This document shows positions 28,340 through 38,940 of a stretch of 64,000 bases of DNA, piece after piece. The notes under the pieces are model-generated. The model was not told the origin of the DNA. It did not search any database and worked only from the letters and a program-made list of their open reading frames with translations. This stretch comes from Noviherbaspirillum galbum (GTDB lineage Bacteria; Pseudomonadota; Gammaproteobacteria; Burkholderiales; Burkholderiaceae_D). Both the position numbers and the translations under genes were made by a program. Location: NCBI RefSeq assembly GCF_010974945.1, contig NZ_JAAIVB010000068.1:1-64000 (forward strand), read 5' to 3'. Position 1 is the stretch's first letter; every line of letters starts with the position of its first letter.

Positions 28340-28390
28340 AACGCCATCCTTACCGTCTCGCGGGGCGCGGAGGATGGCGTTATCATCTTT
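28340..28390 (+). terminator. Terminator-like hairpin after the indolepyruvate oxidoreductase gene
   Basis: The arms AACGCCATCCT (28340-28350) and AGGATGGCGTT (28371-28381) form an 11-bp stem with a 20-base GC-rich loop, followed by ATCATCTTT. The loop is large for a classical terminator. Confidence 0.55.
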
Positions 28391-28430
28391 GTCGTCCGGA
28401 TGACGAACTGGCATTTGACGCTGTGCTAGA

Positions 28431-28451
28431 TTGACGTTAACGTAAACGTCA
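28431..28451. promoter_or_regulatory. ACGT-rich palindrome before icmF (possible LiuR/MerR-type operator)
   Basis: The arms TGACGTT (28432-28438) and AACGTCA (28445-28451) flank AACGTA, and TTGACG occurs twice 16 bases apart (28415 and 28431). Operators of MerR-type regulators of branched-chain amino acid and fatty acid breakdown in proteobacteria (LiuR type) are, to my memory, similar ACGT-rich palindromes. The site lies 60 bases before the icmF start. No good -10 box was found, as is common for MerR-controlled promoters. Confidence 0.45.
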
Positions 28452-28510
28452 TCGCCACCCGCCCCTGGCGCTCCACCATTCCCGAAACGAGACACCGCGA
28501 GACACCGCCC

Positions 28511-31500
28511 ATGACCGATCTCTCCGAATCCAAGAAGCTTACCGAGTACAAGCCCGCCAACAAGGTCCGCTTCGTCACCGCCGCCTCGCTGTTCGACGGC
28601 CACGACGCCTCGATCAACATCATGCGGCGCATCCTGATGGCCAACGGCGCCGAAGTCATCCACCTCGGCCACAACCGCTCGGTCGACGAGATCGTCACCG
28701 CCGCTTTGCAGGAGGACGCGCAGGGCATCGCAATATCGTCCTACCAGGGCGGCCACGTCGAGTATTTCAAGTACATGATCGACCTGCTGCGCCAGCGCGG
28801 CGGCGAGCACATCAAGGTCTTCGGCGGCGGCGGCGGCGTGATCGTGCCGGCCGAGATCGCGGACCTGCACGCCTACGGCGTGACCCGCATCTTCAGCCCG
28901 GAGGATGGCCAGCGCATGGGCCTAGTGGGCATGATCCTTTCCATGATCGCCGCCTGCGACGTCGACCTGTCCGGCTACGCGCCCACCTCGCTGCAGGCTT
29001 TGACCGAGGGCGAGATGGCGCAGCGCCAGCGGCCGCTGGCACAGCTCATCACCGCGCTCGAAAACGACCGCGCCGACGCCGGGCTCAAGAAGGAACTGCA
29101 CACCGCGGCCGACACACTCCAGACGCCGGTGCTGGGCATCACCGGCACCGGCGGCGCAGGCAAGTCGTCGCTGACCGACGAACTCATCCGCCGCATCCGC
29201 CTCGACCAGGACGACGCGCTCAACATCGCGGTGATTTCCATCGACCCGTCACGCCGCAAGTCCGGCGGCGCGCTGCTGGGCGACCGCATCCGCATGAACG
29301 CCATCAATCCGTGGAACGGCCAGTCGCGCGTGTTCATGCGTTCGCTCGCCACCCGCGAAGCCGGCTCCGAGATCTCGCAAGCCTTGCCGGACGTCGTTGC
29401 CGCCTGCAAGGTGGCGGGCTTCGACCTGGTGATCGTCGAGACTTCCGGCATCGGCCAGGGCGACGCCGCCATCGTGCCGCACGTGGACCTGTCGATGTAC
29501 GTCATGACGCCGGAGTTCGGCGCGGCCTCGCAGCTCGAAAAGATCGACATGCTGGATTTCGCGGACTTCGTTGCCATCAACAAGTTCGACCGCAAGGGCG
29601 CGCAGGATGCGCTGCGCGACGTGGCCAAGCAGTACCAGCGCAACCGCGAGCTATGGAGCAAGCGCCCGGAGGAAATGCCGGTGTTCGGCACGCAGGCCTC
29701 GCGCTTCAACGACGACGGCGTGACCGCGCTCTACCAGGGCCTGCTGCCGGCCTTGAAGGAACACGGCCTGAAGGCAAGGCAAGGCAGGCTCGCGCCGGTG
29801 GACGTGCGCTACTCGTCGGGCAAGAACGCCATCGTGCCGCCGGCAAGGACGCGCTACCTGGCGGAGATCGCCGACACGGTGCGCGGCTACCACAAGCAGG
29901 TGCAGAAGCAGGTGACGCTGGCGCGCGAACGCCAGCAGCTGCAGGAGGCCAGGCGCATGCTGTCCGCCGCGGGCAAGAGCGCCGACTTCGACGACGTGAT
30001 CGACGAGCGTGACGGCGCGATGGACCCGGCAGCGAAGAAGTTGCTGGCGATGTGGCCTGACATGCAGCAGGCCTATTCCGGCGACGACTACGTGGTGAAG
30101 ATCCGCGACAAGGAAATCCGCACCCGCCTGACCTACAAAACGCTGTCCGGCAACACCATACGCAAGGTATCCCTGCCGAAGTACGCCGACCATGGCGAAG
30201 TGCTGCGCTGGCTGATGCTGGAAAACGTCCCCGGCTCCTTCCCCTACACCGCCGGCGTGTTCGCCTTCAAGCGCGAGAACGAAGACCCCACCCGCATGTT
30301 CGCCGGTGAGGGCGACGCCTTCCGCACCAACCGCCGCTTCAAGCTGGTGTCGGCCGGCATGGACGCCAAGCGCCTGTCCACCGCCTTCGATTCGGTGACG
30401 CTCTACGGCGCCGATCCGGCCCCGCGCCCGGACATCTACGGCAAGATCGGCAACTCCGGCGTGTCGATCGCCACGCTCGACGACATGAAGGTGCTGTACG
30501 ACGGCTTCGACCTGTGCCATCCGGCGACCTCGGTATCGATGACCATCAACGGCCCGGCGCCCACCATCCTGGCGATGTTCATGAACACCGCCATCGACCA
30601 GCAGATGGAGAAGTTCCGCACCGACAACCACCGCGAGCCGACCGACGACGAAGCCGCCAAGATCCGCGCCTGGGTGCTGCAGAACGTGCGCGGCACGGTG
30701 CAGGCCGACATCCTCAAGGAAGACCAGGGCCAGAACACCTGCATCTTCTCCACCGAGTTCTCGCTCAAGGTCATGGGCGACATCCAGGAGTACTTCGTGC
30801 ATCACCAGGTGCGCAACTTCTACTCGGTGTCGATCTCGGGCTACCACATCGCCGAGGCAGGAGCGAACCCGATCTCGCAGCTTGCCTTCACCTTGTCGAA
30901 CGGCTTCACCTTCGTGGAGGCATACCTCGCCCGCGGCATGCACATCGATGACTTCGCGCCCAACCTGTCGTTCTTCTTCAGCAACGGCATGGACCCCGAA
31001 TACACGGTGCTGGGCCGGGTGGCGAGGCGCATCTGGGCGGTGGCGATGCGCGACAAGTACGGCGCCAACGACCGCAGCCAGAAACTGAAGTACCACATCC
31101 AGACCTCGGGCCGCTCGCTGCACGCGCAAGAGATCGACTTCAACGACATCCGCACCACCCTGCAGGCGCTCATTGCCATCTACGACAACTGCAACTCGCT
31201 GCACACCAATGCGTATGACGAGGCGATCACCACGCCGACCGACGAATCGGTGCGCCGCGCGCTTGCCATCCAGCTCATCATCAACCGCGAGTGGGGGCTG
31301 GCGAAGAACGAGAATCCGAACCAGGGTTCGTTCATCATCGAGGAACTGACCGACCTGGTGGAAGAAGCGGTACTGCAGGAATTCGAGCGCATCGCCGAGC
31401 GCGGCGGGGTACTGGGAGCGATGGAGACGGGCTACCAGCGCGGCAAGATCCAGGAAGAGTCGATGTACTACGAGCACCTCAAGCATGACGGCACGCTGCC

Positions 31501-31789
31501 GATCATCGGGGTGAACACCTTCCGCAACCCGAAGGGCGATACGATTCCGCAGCAACTGGAACTGGCACGCTCGACGGAGGACGAGAAGCAGTCGCAGCTC
31601 GAGCGCCTTGCCGAATTCCAGGAGCGCAACGCGAAGGCCGCCCCGGCCGTGCTGGAACGCCTGCAGCAGGCCGTCATCAGCAACGGCAACGTGTTCGCGG
31701 TGCTGATGGATGCAGTGCGCGTGTGCTCGCTGGGCCAGATCAGCAATGCGCTGTTCGAGGTCGGCGGCCAGTACCGCCGCAACATGTGA
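28511..31789 (+). CDS. icmF: Fused isobutyryl-CoA mutase IcmF (B12 domain + GTPase + mutase)
   Basis: A 1092-residue enzyme interconverting isobutyryl-CoA and n-butyryl-CoA with adenosylcobalamin. The N-terminal B12-binding domain has DGHDAS at 29-34. The central MeaB-like G-protein chaperone domain carries a P-loop (GTGGAGKSS) near 214. The C-terminal half is the acyl-CoA mutase barrel (from about 550). This order, with the GTPase in the middle, is specific to IcmF and separates it from methylmalonyl-CoA mutase. Some IcmF proteins also isomerise isovaleryl/pivalyl-CoA, so substrate range needs assay. Upstream lie an ACGT-rich operator candidate and the 2-oxoacid oxidoreductase gene. Confidence 0.94.
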   Translation: MTDLSESKKLTEYKPANKVRFVTAASLFDGHDASINIMRRILMANGAEVIHLGHNRSVDEIVTAALQEDAQGIAISSYQGGHVEYFKYMIDLLRQRGGEHIKVFGGGGGVIVPAEIADLHAYGVTRIFSPEDGQRMGLVGMILSMIAACDVDLSGYAPTSLQALTEGEMAQRQRPLAQLITALENDRADAGLKKELHTAADTLQTPVLGITGTGGAGKSSLTDELIRRIRLDQDDALNIAVISIDPSRRKSGGALLGDRIRMNAINPWNGQSRVFMRSLATREAGSEISQALPDVVAACKVAGFDLVIVETSGIGQGDAAIVPHVDLSMYVMTPEFGAASQLEKIDMLDFADFVAINKFDRKGAQDALRDVAKQYQRNRELWSKRPEEMPVFGTQASRFNDDGVTALYQGLLPALKEHGLKARQGRLAPVDVRYSSGKNAIVPPARTRYLAEIADTVRGYHKQVQKQVTLARERQQLQEARRMLSAAGKSADFDDVIDERDGAMDPAAKKLLAMWPDMQQAYSGDDYVVKIRDKEIRTRLTYKTLSGNTIRKVSLPKYADHGEVLRWLMLENVPGSFPYTAGVFAFKRENEDPTRMFAGEGDAFRTNRRFKLVSAGMDAKRLSTAFDSVTLYGADPAPRPDIYGKIGNSGVSIATLDDMKVLYDGFDLCHPATSVSMTINGPAPTILAMFMNTAIDQQMEKFRTDNHREPTDDEAAKIRAWVLQNVRGTVQADILKEDQGQNTCIFSTEFSLKVMGDIQEYFVHHQVRNFYSVSISGYHIAEAGANPISQLAFTLSNGFTFVEAYLARGMHIDDFAPNLSFFFSNGMDPEYTVLGRVARRIWAVAMRDKYGANDRSQKLKYHIQTSGRSLHAQEIDFNDIRTTLQALIAIYDNCNSLHTNAYDEAITTPTDESVRRALAIQLIINREWGLAKNENPNQGSFIIEELTDLVEEAVLQEFERIAERGGVLGAMETGYQRGKIQEESMYYEHLKHDGTLPIIGVNTFRNPKGDTIPQQLELARSTEDEKQSQLERLAEFQERNAKAAPAVLERLQQAVISNGNVFAVLMDAVRVCSLGQISNALFEVGGQYRRNM

Positions 31790-31795
31790 TCTCCG

Positions 31796-31828
31796 GCGCA
31801 GGGCCTTCGCGGCCCTGCGCTTCCCTCC
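31796..31828. terminator. Terminator-like hairpin between icmF and the Crp-like gene
   Basis: A 10-bp stem, GCGCAGGGCC/GGCCCTGCGC with loop TTCGC (31796-31820), followed by TTCCCTCC. It separates two convergent genes. Confidence 0.65.
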
Positions 31829-31835
31829 AGCGCGA

Positions 31836-32537
31836 TCAGCCCGTGAAGGTGCGCAGGCCGTCGAGGTCGAGCACCGTGATGCCGCCGTATTCCAGCCTCA
31901 GCAGTCCCGCCTCTTCCAACTTTCTCAATGCCCCGTTCACCCGCTGCCGCGACGCCGCCGCCAGCAGGCCGATCTCTTCCTGTGAAATCTTGAGCGAGAG
32001 GCTGATGCCCGGGTTCAGGTGCGGGTTGTAGAGCGCCGCCAGGCAGCGCGCCAGCCGGGCGTCGGTGTCGAGCATGCGGTCGTATTCCACCAGCGAGATG
32101 AACATGCCCAGCCTTTCGTTGAGCAGGGTCATGACGAAACGGTTGAAGCCGATGCTGCTGTCGAGCAGCCAGTGGAAGGTGGCGCGCGGCATGAGGGCGA
32201 GATGCGAATCGCGCAGGGCGACCACGTCGTACTGGCGCGGCCCCGGCTTCAGCAGCGAGCCTTCGCCGAACCAGGCGCCATCGAGCACACCGGTGAAGGT
32301 GATGGGCTTGCCCTCAGGCGAGACGCTGCTCATCTTCAGCAAGCCTTCGATGGTGCCGATCCAGAACTCGACCGGCTCGCCCTTGCGGCACACGGTCGCG
32401 CCCGCCGGCACGTGGCGTTCGACCATGTCCTGCTCGACGCGCGCCATCTGGTCGGAGGTGAGCGATTGCGCCCATGCCGACTGGCGGATCATGTTGATCA
32501 TGGAGAGCGGCGCGGGCTTGGGAGACGTGGCGGTCAT
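31836..32537 (-). CDS. Crp/Fnr family transcriptional regulator
   Basis: A 233-residue regulator with an N-terminal cyclic-nucleotide-type beta roll (GATVCRKGEPVEFWIGTIEGLLKMSS) and a C-terminal winged HTH (SQEEIGLLAAASRQRVNGALRKLEEAGLL). The recognition helix (SRQRVN) resembles CRP rather than FNR. There is no cysteine cluster. ATG at 32537 (MTATSPKPAP) is used; a longer frame upstream overlaps the divergent rarD control region. It converges with icmF. Confidence 0.87.
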   Translation of the reverse strand: MTATSPKPAPLSMINMIRQSAWAQSLTSDQMARVEQDMVERHVPAGATVCRKGEPVEFWIGTIEGLLKMSSVSPEGKPITFTGVLDGAWFGEGSLLKPGPRQYDVVALRDSHLALMPRATFHWLLDSSIGFNRFVMTLLNERLGMFISLVEYDRMLDTDARLARCLAALYNPHLNPGISLSLKISQEEIGLLAAASRQRVNGALRKLEEAGLLRLEYGGITVLDLDGLRTFTG

Positions 32538-32631
32538 GAAAATCGATGTGGTGGAAACAAGTCCCATGCTACCCGAAACGGCCGCAGGGCACGTCGGGCA
32601 AGGAAGCGGCAATGCTGGGATAATTCCGCTC

Positions 32632-33516
32632 ATGAACCAAGGCATACTCTTCGCGGCCGGCGCCTACGCGGCATGGGGGCTCTTTCCCCTCTACTTCAAG
32701 GCCCTGCAATCCATTCCTCCCGCCCAGATCCTCCTGCACCGCATGTTGTGGTCGCTGGTCTTCCTCGTGATCGTCCTGACGTGGCGCCGCCAATGGGCCT
32801 GGCTCGCCGACGTGATGCGCCGGCCCAAGGTGCTGGCAGGCTTCACCGCGAGCGCATTGCTGCTTTCCACCAACTGGTTCATCTACATCTGGGCGGTCAA
32901 CAACGGCCGCGTGGTGGATTCCAGCCTGGGTTACTTCATCAATCCGCTGGTCAACGTGCTGCTCGGCTTCCTGCTGCTGCGCGAACGGCTGCGTCCGGTA
33001 CAGTGGTTCGCGGTCGGGCTGGCCGCAGCCGGCGTGGCCTGGCTGACGTGGCAAACCGGCCAGCTGCCATGGGTCGCGCTGTCGCTCGCCGGCAGCTTCG
33101 GCCTGTATGGCCTGCTGCGCAAGACCGCGGCTCTGGGCGCGCTCGAAGGGCTTGCCCTGGAAACACTGCTGCTGTTTCCGCTGGCCCTGGGCTACCTGGC
33201 GGTGCTGACGATGGATGGAAGCAATGCCTTCCTCGGCGCATCGACGCCGCAGCAACTGCTGATGGCCGCGGCCGGGCCGATCACCGCGATTCCGCTCCTG
33301 ATGTTTGCCGCCGGCGCGCGCCGCATCCCGCTGTCGCTGCTGGGCATGCTGCAGTACATCGGGCCGACGCTGCAATTGCTGCTGGGAGTGTGGCTGTACC
33401 ATGAACCATTCGGCGGCGCGCGGCTGGTGGGGTTCGCGCTGATCTGGAGCGCGCTCGCGGTGTATTCGATGGAAGGCGTGTGGCGGACGTGGCGCGGCAG
33501 GGCGGGCGCTGCTTGA
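32632..33516 (+). CDS. rarD: RarD-type EamA/DMT permease
   Basis: A 294-residue inner-membrane protein with about ten hydrophobic segments in two EamA repeats. The N-terminus GILFAAGAYAAWGLFPLYFKAL and the HRMLWSLVF segment are typical of RarD. The role is not settled (a chloramphenicol-sensitivity phenotype has been reported in Pseudomonas); transport of a small metabolite is likely. It is divergent from the Crp-like gene (94 bases). Confidence 0.88.
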   Translation: MNQGILFAAGAYAAWGLFPLYFKALQSIPPAQILLHRMLWSLVFLVIVLTWRRQWAWLADVMRRPKVLAGFTASALLLSTNWFIYIWAVNNGRVVDSSLGYFINPLVNVLLGFLLLRERLRPVQWFAVGLAAAGVAWLTWQTGQLPWVALSLAGSFGLYGLLRKTAALGALEGLALETLLLFPLALGYLAVLTMDGSNAFLGASTPQQLLMAAAGPITAIPLLMFAAGARRIPLSLLGMLQYIGPTLQLLLGVWLYHEPFGGARLVGFALIWSALAVYSMEGVWRTWRGRAGAA

Positions 33517-33539
33517 TGGGGTAAGGTGGGAAAAATGGG

Positions 33540-33559
33540 ATCCCCGCCTTCGCGGGGAT
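33540..33559. repeat. dRS3-like inverted repeat (copy 1)
   Basis: ATCCCC-GCCTTCGC-GGGGAT forms an 8-bp stem with a CTTC loop between the convergent rarD and ompW-type genes. It resembles the second copy at 54972-54997 and the dispersed ATTCCC-N8-GGGAAT repeats known as dRS3 in Neisseria. It may also terminate transcription in both directions. Confidence 0.6.
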
Positions 33560-33599
33560 GACAGAGGTTGACGGGGATGCCAACGCCCCCCGCTATCCA

Positions 33600-34217
33600 T
33601 TAGAAGCGGTAGCCGACGCCCAAGCCGACCAGCAACGGATCAACCTTCACCCGGCTGATGGTAGCCCCACCCGAATACACGTCGCTGCGAATCTGCACTT
33701 TCTTCACGTCCAGGTTGAGCAACCAGTTCTTGTCGAGCTTGAAATCCACGCCAGCCTGCAGCGCAAGGCCGAAGCTGTGGTTGTCCAGCGTCGCGCCGCC
33801 ATTGAGCAGGTTCACCTTGGAGATGTTGGTGTAGTTCACGCCGGCGCCGACGTAGGGGCTGAACTGCGCGGCCGGCGCGAAGTGGTATTGCACGGTCAGG
33901 GTCGGCGGCAGGTGCTTGAAAGTGCCGATCTTGCTGCCGCTCAGGTACACGTCATGCTCCTGCGGATAGGTCAGGATGAGTTCGGCGGCGATGTTCGGCG
34001 TCAGGAAGTAGGAAATGTCGACTTCGGGAATCGCCTTGCTGCTGACGGTGATGGCATTGGCGGGCAGGGCCAGCGGGCCGCCGGCGTCCGACTTGTTGGC
34101 CGGGTCGATGTTGACCACGCGGGCGCGCACCAGCCACGGACCCTGCTGCTGGGCCATGGCTTCGCCTGCGAGGGCGCCGAGTGTGGCAAGAACGAGAATG
34201 GCTGCGGCTTTCTTCAT
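33600..34217 (-). CDS. ompW: OmpW family outer-membrane protein
   Basis: A 205-residue outer-membrane beta-barrel with a signal peptide (MKKAAAILVLATLGALAGEA-MAQ). Features are ISYFLTPNIAAELILTYPQEHDV, PYVGAGVNYTNIS and a C-terminal aromatic residue (GVGYRF), as in OmpW, an eight-stranded barrel for small hydrophobic molecules. Start at 34217 is fixed by the signal peptide. A perfect FNR box lies 67 bases upstream of the ATG; E. coli ompW is also linked to FNR and anaerobic growth. It stands alone. Confidence 0.92.
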   Translation of the reverse strand: MKKAAAILVLATLGALAGEAMAQQQGPWLVRARVVNIDPANKSDAGGPLALPANAITVSSKAIPEVDISYFLTPNIAAELILTYPQEHDVYLSGSKIGTFKHLPPTLTVQYHFAPAAQFSPYVGAGVNYTNISKVNLLNGGATLDNHSFGLALQAGVDFKLDKNWLLNLDVKKVQIRSDVYSGGATISRVKVDPLLVGLGVGYRF

Positions 34218-34283
34218 GGTGTGTCCTTCTTTTTGCTGTCGTTGAAAGTGCAGCAAGGTTAATTTTGCGTCGCAGCAAAATCG

Positions 34284-34297
34284 TTGATTCAGATCAA
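34284..34297 (-). promoter_or_regulatory. Perfect FNR box upstream of ompW
   Basis: TTGAT-TCAG-ATCAA matches the FNR/ANR consensus TTGAT-N4-ATCAA exactly. On the minus strand, a -10-like TAACCT follows after exactly 22 bases, the spacing of a class II (-41.5) FNR-activated promoter for ompW. The FNR-like regulator at 19082-19945 carries the matching recognition helix. Confidence 0.8.
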
Positions 34298-34411
34298 AAA
34301 TTTCCATCCTGCAATCAGGGTTTTAACTTGCCTGGATCGGCGGCCTGAACCGGCATGGAAATCGGGTATCCTTGCACTCTTCCCATTTCCCGACCCATCA
34401 CCGCATCCCCT

Positions 34412-36079
<1,668 letters not shown>

Positions 36080-36103
36080 ACCGGGCGTACGGCCATGATG
36101 CGG

Positions 36104-36134
36104 AAAGGGGCGCTCGATGCGCCCCTTTTTCTTT
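36104..36134 (+). terminator. Rho-independent terminator after ettA
   Basis: AAAGGGGCGC-TCGAT-GCGCCCCTTT with the T-run TTTTTCTTT. It separates ettA from the convergent sodC gene. Confidence 0.9.
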
Positions 36135-36158
36135 GCCCAAGGATGTTTCGAACGCGAA

Positions 36159-36695
36159 TCAGACCGGCTTGACGACGCCGCAGGCCACGCGCTTGCCGGA
36201 GTTGCCGGTGGGTTGGGTCTTGTAGTCATCCGGGTCGGCATGCACGATCAGCGCCTTGCCGATGATGCTGTTCGCATCGCCTTCCTTCATGCTGACCTGC
36301 TTGCCCGGCAAGGTGACCTGCAGGTTGGCCTTGCCGCTGCCGTCGGCCTCGACGTTGCCCAGGTCGCCGGCATGGTGGTTGTCATGCGAGGGACCGCCAT
36401 GGTTCATGCTGCCAGGGTTGAAGTGACCGCCGGCGCTCATGCCGTCGGGCGCGCTGCAATCGCCCTTCTCATGCACGTGGAAGCCGTGCTGTCCCGGCGC
36501 GAGGCCATCGATGCGGGCATCCACCAGGATCTGGTCGCCCTTCTGGATGAAGCTCACCGTGCCGCCCGCGTTGTTGCCCTGGGTGGGCTTGAGGTCGGCG
36601 ACGGCGATCGGCTTGGGGCCCGACATGCCGGCGCAGGCGGATAGCAGGATGGCGCTGGCGGCGATGCCGGCGGACGCGGCGAAGCGGATGTTCAT
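36159..36695 (-). CDS. sodC: Cu,Zn superoxide dismutase (lipoprotein)
   Basis: A 178-residue envelope enzyme that removes superoxide. The signal peptide ends in a lipobox (LLSAC, Cys21), so it should be membrane-anchored. Copper and zinc ligand motifs are present: GFHVHEKGDC, GGHFNP and HAGDLGNV, with the second disulfide Cys in KRVACGVVKP. The start at 36695 (MNIRFAAS) is set by the signal peptide. It stands alone on the minus strand. Confidence 0.95.
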   Translation of the reverse strand: MNIRFAASAGIAASAILLSACAGMSGPKPIAVADLKPTQGNNAGGTVSFIQKGDQILVDARIDGLAPGQHGFHVHEKGDCSAPDGMSAGGHFNPGSMNHGGPSHDNHHAGDLGNVEADGSGKANLQVTLPGKQVSMKEGDANSIIGKALIVHADPDDYKTQPTGNSGKRVACGVVKPV

Positions 36696-36818
36696 GACTC
36701 CTCCTTCTGTGGATGCTGTGGATTTCGTTGATGTCGTTGGCCAGGATTCTTGGCATTGCGCCAAGAATGTCGCCGCATCATCGCATGTCCCGGAGGAATC
36801 CGTTTGTTCTAGCGCAGC

Positions 36819-37625
36819 TTATTTTTCCGGCAAGGCGAAGCTGAGGTTGGCCCAGAAGCTGTCCCAGTCCGCTTCCTTCGCCTCGGGGCCGGCCGGCAGC
36901 ATGTGCACCGCGCTCAGCATCCACATGCCGGCGTAGGGCAGGCTGACGCTGGTCTTTCCCTGGGCATCGGTGGTGGCGCGGATCATGAGCACCTGCCGTT
37001 CGTGCCGGTGCCAGGCCTTGAGCAGGACGCCCGAAGCCGGCTTGCCATCGAACAGGAGTTGGAGGTGCAGCGTGCTCCCGGCCGGCAGGGTGGTCGGATC
37101 CTCCGCCGGCACGATCTCGAAGCGCTGCCCGGTCCGGGCCGCATGGGTGGTGGATGCCTGGCTGCCCGCGCGCATCATGATCTTGACGTTGCGGCGGTAG
37201 TGCTCCCGGCCCGGCTCGTTCTGCTTGCCGTCGGCTTCGCGCTTGCGGATGATGGCGTCGAGTCCTTCGTCATGCAGGTAGGCATGAAACTTTTCCGCGG
37301 GCAGGGTGATGCTGCTCGGGTAACTATCGAAGGCCAGCATCCAGGCGCCCTCCGCGGGCAGTGCAAGCTTCATCTCGGGCAGCGCGCGCTCGGCGGGCAA
37401 TTGCTGGCGTATGTCGAACTCTTCGCCATCGTGGACCAGCTTGAGCATGGCCGCCTGCGGCCTGGCGATCGGAACGACGTCGCCGTTGAAGTATTCCCCG
37501 ACGCGCAGGCGCACGGCGACCGGCTCGTTTGGTGCCGCGCGGAAGGGTTCGGCCTCGCCCCAGAACTCATGGGCGCCGGCGCTCCCCGCGAGGCAGGCAA
37601 GAAAAAGGAAAAGCAATGACTTCAT
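36819..37625 (-). CDS. DUF4198 periplasmic protein
   Basis: A 268-residue secreted protein. The signal peptide MKSLLFLFLACLAGSAGA would leave a mature N-terminus HEFW. Proteins of this family (DUF4198, COG5266) are often linked to nickel or cobalt uptake, and an exposed N-terminal His would suit metal binding. No metal transporter gene is adjacent here, so the role is open. It precedes a GNAT gene on the opposite side of a short gap. Confidence 0.75.
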   Translation of the reverse strand: MKSLLFLFLACLAGSAGAHEFWGEAEPFRAAPNEPVAVRLRVGEYFNGDVVPIARPQAAMLKLVHDGEEFDIRQQLPAERALPEMKLALPAEGAWMLAFDSYPSSITLPAEKFHAYLHDEGLDAIIRKREADGKQNEPGREHYRRNVKIMMRAGSQASTTHAARTGQRFEIVPAEDPTTLPAGSTLHLQLLFDGKPASGVLLKAWHRHERQVLMIRATTDAQGKTSVSLPYAGMWMLSAVHMLPAGPEAKEADWDSFWANLSFALPEK

Positions 37626-37699
37626 GTGGGGCTCGCATGGACGAAGGGCTCGAAGCTTGTACGCGCGCCGCCGGACCGCGGATTCAGGCAATCGGCCAA

Positions 37700-38197
37700 T
37701 CAGGCAGCCGGCGGCGCGCCGGCCATGTCCCGCAGGCTGTCCCCGGTCACCCGGCAGATGCGCCAGTCGGGCAGCACAGTCGCGCCCATGCCTTCGTAGA
37801 AGCGGATCGCGTTCACGTTCCAGTCCAGCACGGACCACTCGAAGCGCCCGCACTGGCGCTCGACCGCCAGCTGGGCGAGGCGCCGCAGCATGGCAGTGGC
37901 AATGCCTTTGCCGCGATGCGCCGGCTTCACGTACAAGTCTTCCAGGTACAGGCCCTTGCGGCCTAGGAAGGTCGAGAAGTTATGGAAGAACAAGGCGAAG
38001 GAAACCGGCGCGCCATCGATCTCGGCGACCAGGCATTCGCAGGACGGCCGCGCGCCGCACAAGGCGTCGCGCAGGCTGTCCTCGGTCGCCACCACGAGAT
38101 GGGACAGCTGCTCGAAATCGGCAAGCTCGCGGATCATGCCGAAGACCGCGGGCACGTCGCCGGCCTGTGCCGGGCGGATCTGGAAAGGAAGCATCAT
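37700..38197 (-). CDS. GNAT family N-acetyltransferase
   Basis: A 165-residue acetyl-CoA-dependent acetyltransferase. The acetyl-CoA motif is YLEDLYVKPAHRGKGIATAMLRRL, and the C-terminal LDWNVNAIRFYEGMGA is also typical. The overall pattern is close to diamine/thialysine acetyltransferases (SSAT-like), but the substrate is not certain. The start is ATG 38197 (MMLPFQIRPA); an ATG follows directly. Confidence 0.85.
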   Translation of the reverse strand: MMLPFQIRPAQAGDVPAVFGMIRELADFEQLSHLVVATEDSLRDALCGARPSCECLVAEIDGAPVSFALFFHNFSTFLGRKGLYLEDLYVKPAHRGKGIATAMLRRLAQLAVERQCGRFEWSVLDWNVNAIRFYEGMGATVLPDWRICRVTGDSLRDMAGAPPAA

Positions 38198-38475
38198 GGT
38201 CACGAAAGATGGAGGTGTCCGATTGTAGCGGAAGGCATCCCTTCCCTCGCTGCCCTTCATGCCATGCAGGCAGTCGCTGCCGCCCGAAACGCGGACAAGA
38301 AACGGTAAGCATGGCCCCGCACCGGAACGATTCATCGGCCGCCCCATTCCAGCGCATTGTTTGAGAGCGCTCAACGAACGCCGCAATGCAGCATGGCTGC
38401 ATTAGTAATCCAGGAACCGCGCCCTATGATGAATGGACTCAGGGGGGCAGTACTTTTTTACTCCAGGAGGCCAAC
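38198..38475. other. Intergenic region with paired inverted repeats
   Basis: No gene is seen. The half nearest the lipoprotein gene holds TTGAG-AGCG-CTCAA (38361-38374), AATGCAGC-ATG-GCTGCATT (38385-38403) and a possible plus-strand promoter, described in the next entry. The first part is plain sequence upstream of the acetyltransferase gene. Confidence 0.5.
38385..38430 (+). promoter_or_regulatory. Probable promoter with overlapping inverted repeat, small lipoprotein gene
   Basis: A -10 box TATGAT (38425-38430) lies 17 bases after TTAGTA (38402-38407), a weak -35. The inverted repeat AATGCAGC-ATG-GCTGCATT (38385-38403) abuts this -35, where an activator or repressor could act. The lipoprotein start codon is 46 bases downstream. 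Confidence 0.4.
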
Positions 38476-38667
38476 ATGAAAACAATCATCATCATCGCAA
38501 GCGCATTCCTCATGGCAGCTTGCGCCGGCACGGGCGGACGCACCAGTTCCGGCAGCAACATGGGATACGGCGCGAGCTCTTCCGGCAGCGAAGCGGGCAC
38601 CAGCATGAGCGGCAACTACTACGGCAACCGGCATGACATGGCCGGCGATCCGTACTTCGGCGGATAA
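38476..38667 (+). CDS. Small Gly/Ser-rich lipoprotein
   Basis: A 63-residue predicted lipoprotein: signal peptide with lipobox LMAAC (Cys16), then a tail rich in Gly, Ser, Tyr and Asn (for example SGNYYGNRHDMAGDPYFGG). A strong AGGAGG ribosome site lies 9 bases before the ATG. No family is recognised. The short flexible tail suggests a structural or envelope-stress role, but function is unknown. Confidence 0.75.
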   Translation: MKTIIIIASAFLMAACAGTGGRTSSGSNMGYGASSSGSEAGTSMSGNYYGNRHDMAGDPYFGG

Positions 38668-38940
38668 GCATGGTGGCGGGCAAGGCGAACGATTGAACGC
38701 ATCGCCCGCATGGCCCGCCGCTGCGCGCGATGCACGGCGGCGGGCAGGCACAGCCAGCAACCACTGTGCTTGACTGACCTGCAATGGATATTTTGTCAGC
38801 GTTGCGGCAGCACGACTGACTTCCGCGCGATTCCGGTTTTTTTCCACGGCGAACGACAGCCCGGCGATTCCGATCGCTACAATTCCCCTTACTCCCGCTT
38901 CCATTCCGCCCGACGGCGGAACGCACCCTGGCTGTCATTC
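38668..38940. other. Intergenic region, one hairpin
   Basis: There is no gene. A GC-rich hairpin GCCCGCCG (38713-38720) / CGGCGGGC (38738-38745) could end the lipoprotein transcript; there is no T-run. Nothing else stands out before the PQ-loop gene. Confidence 0.45.
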
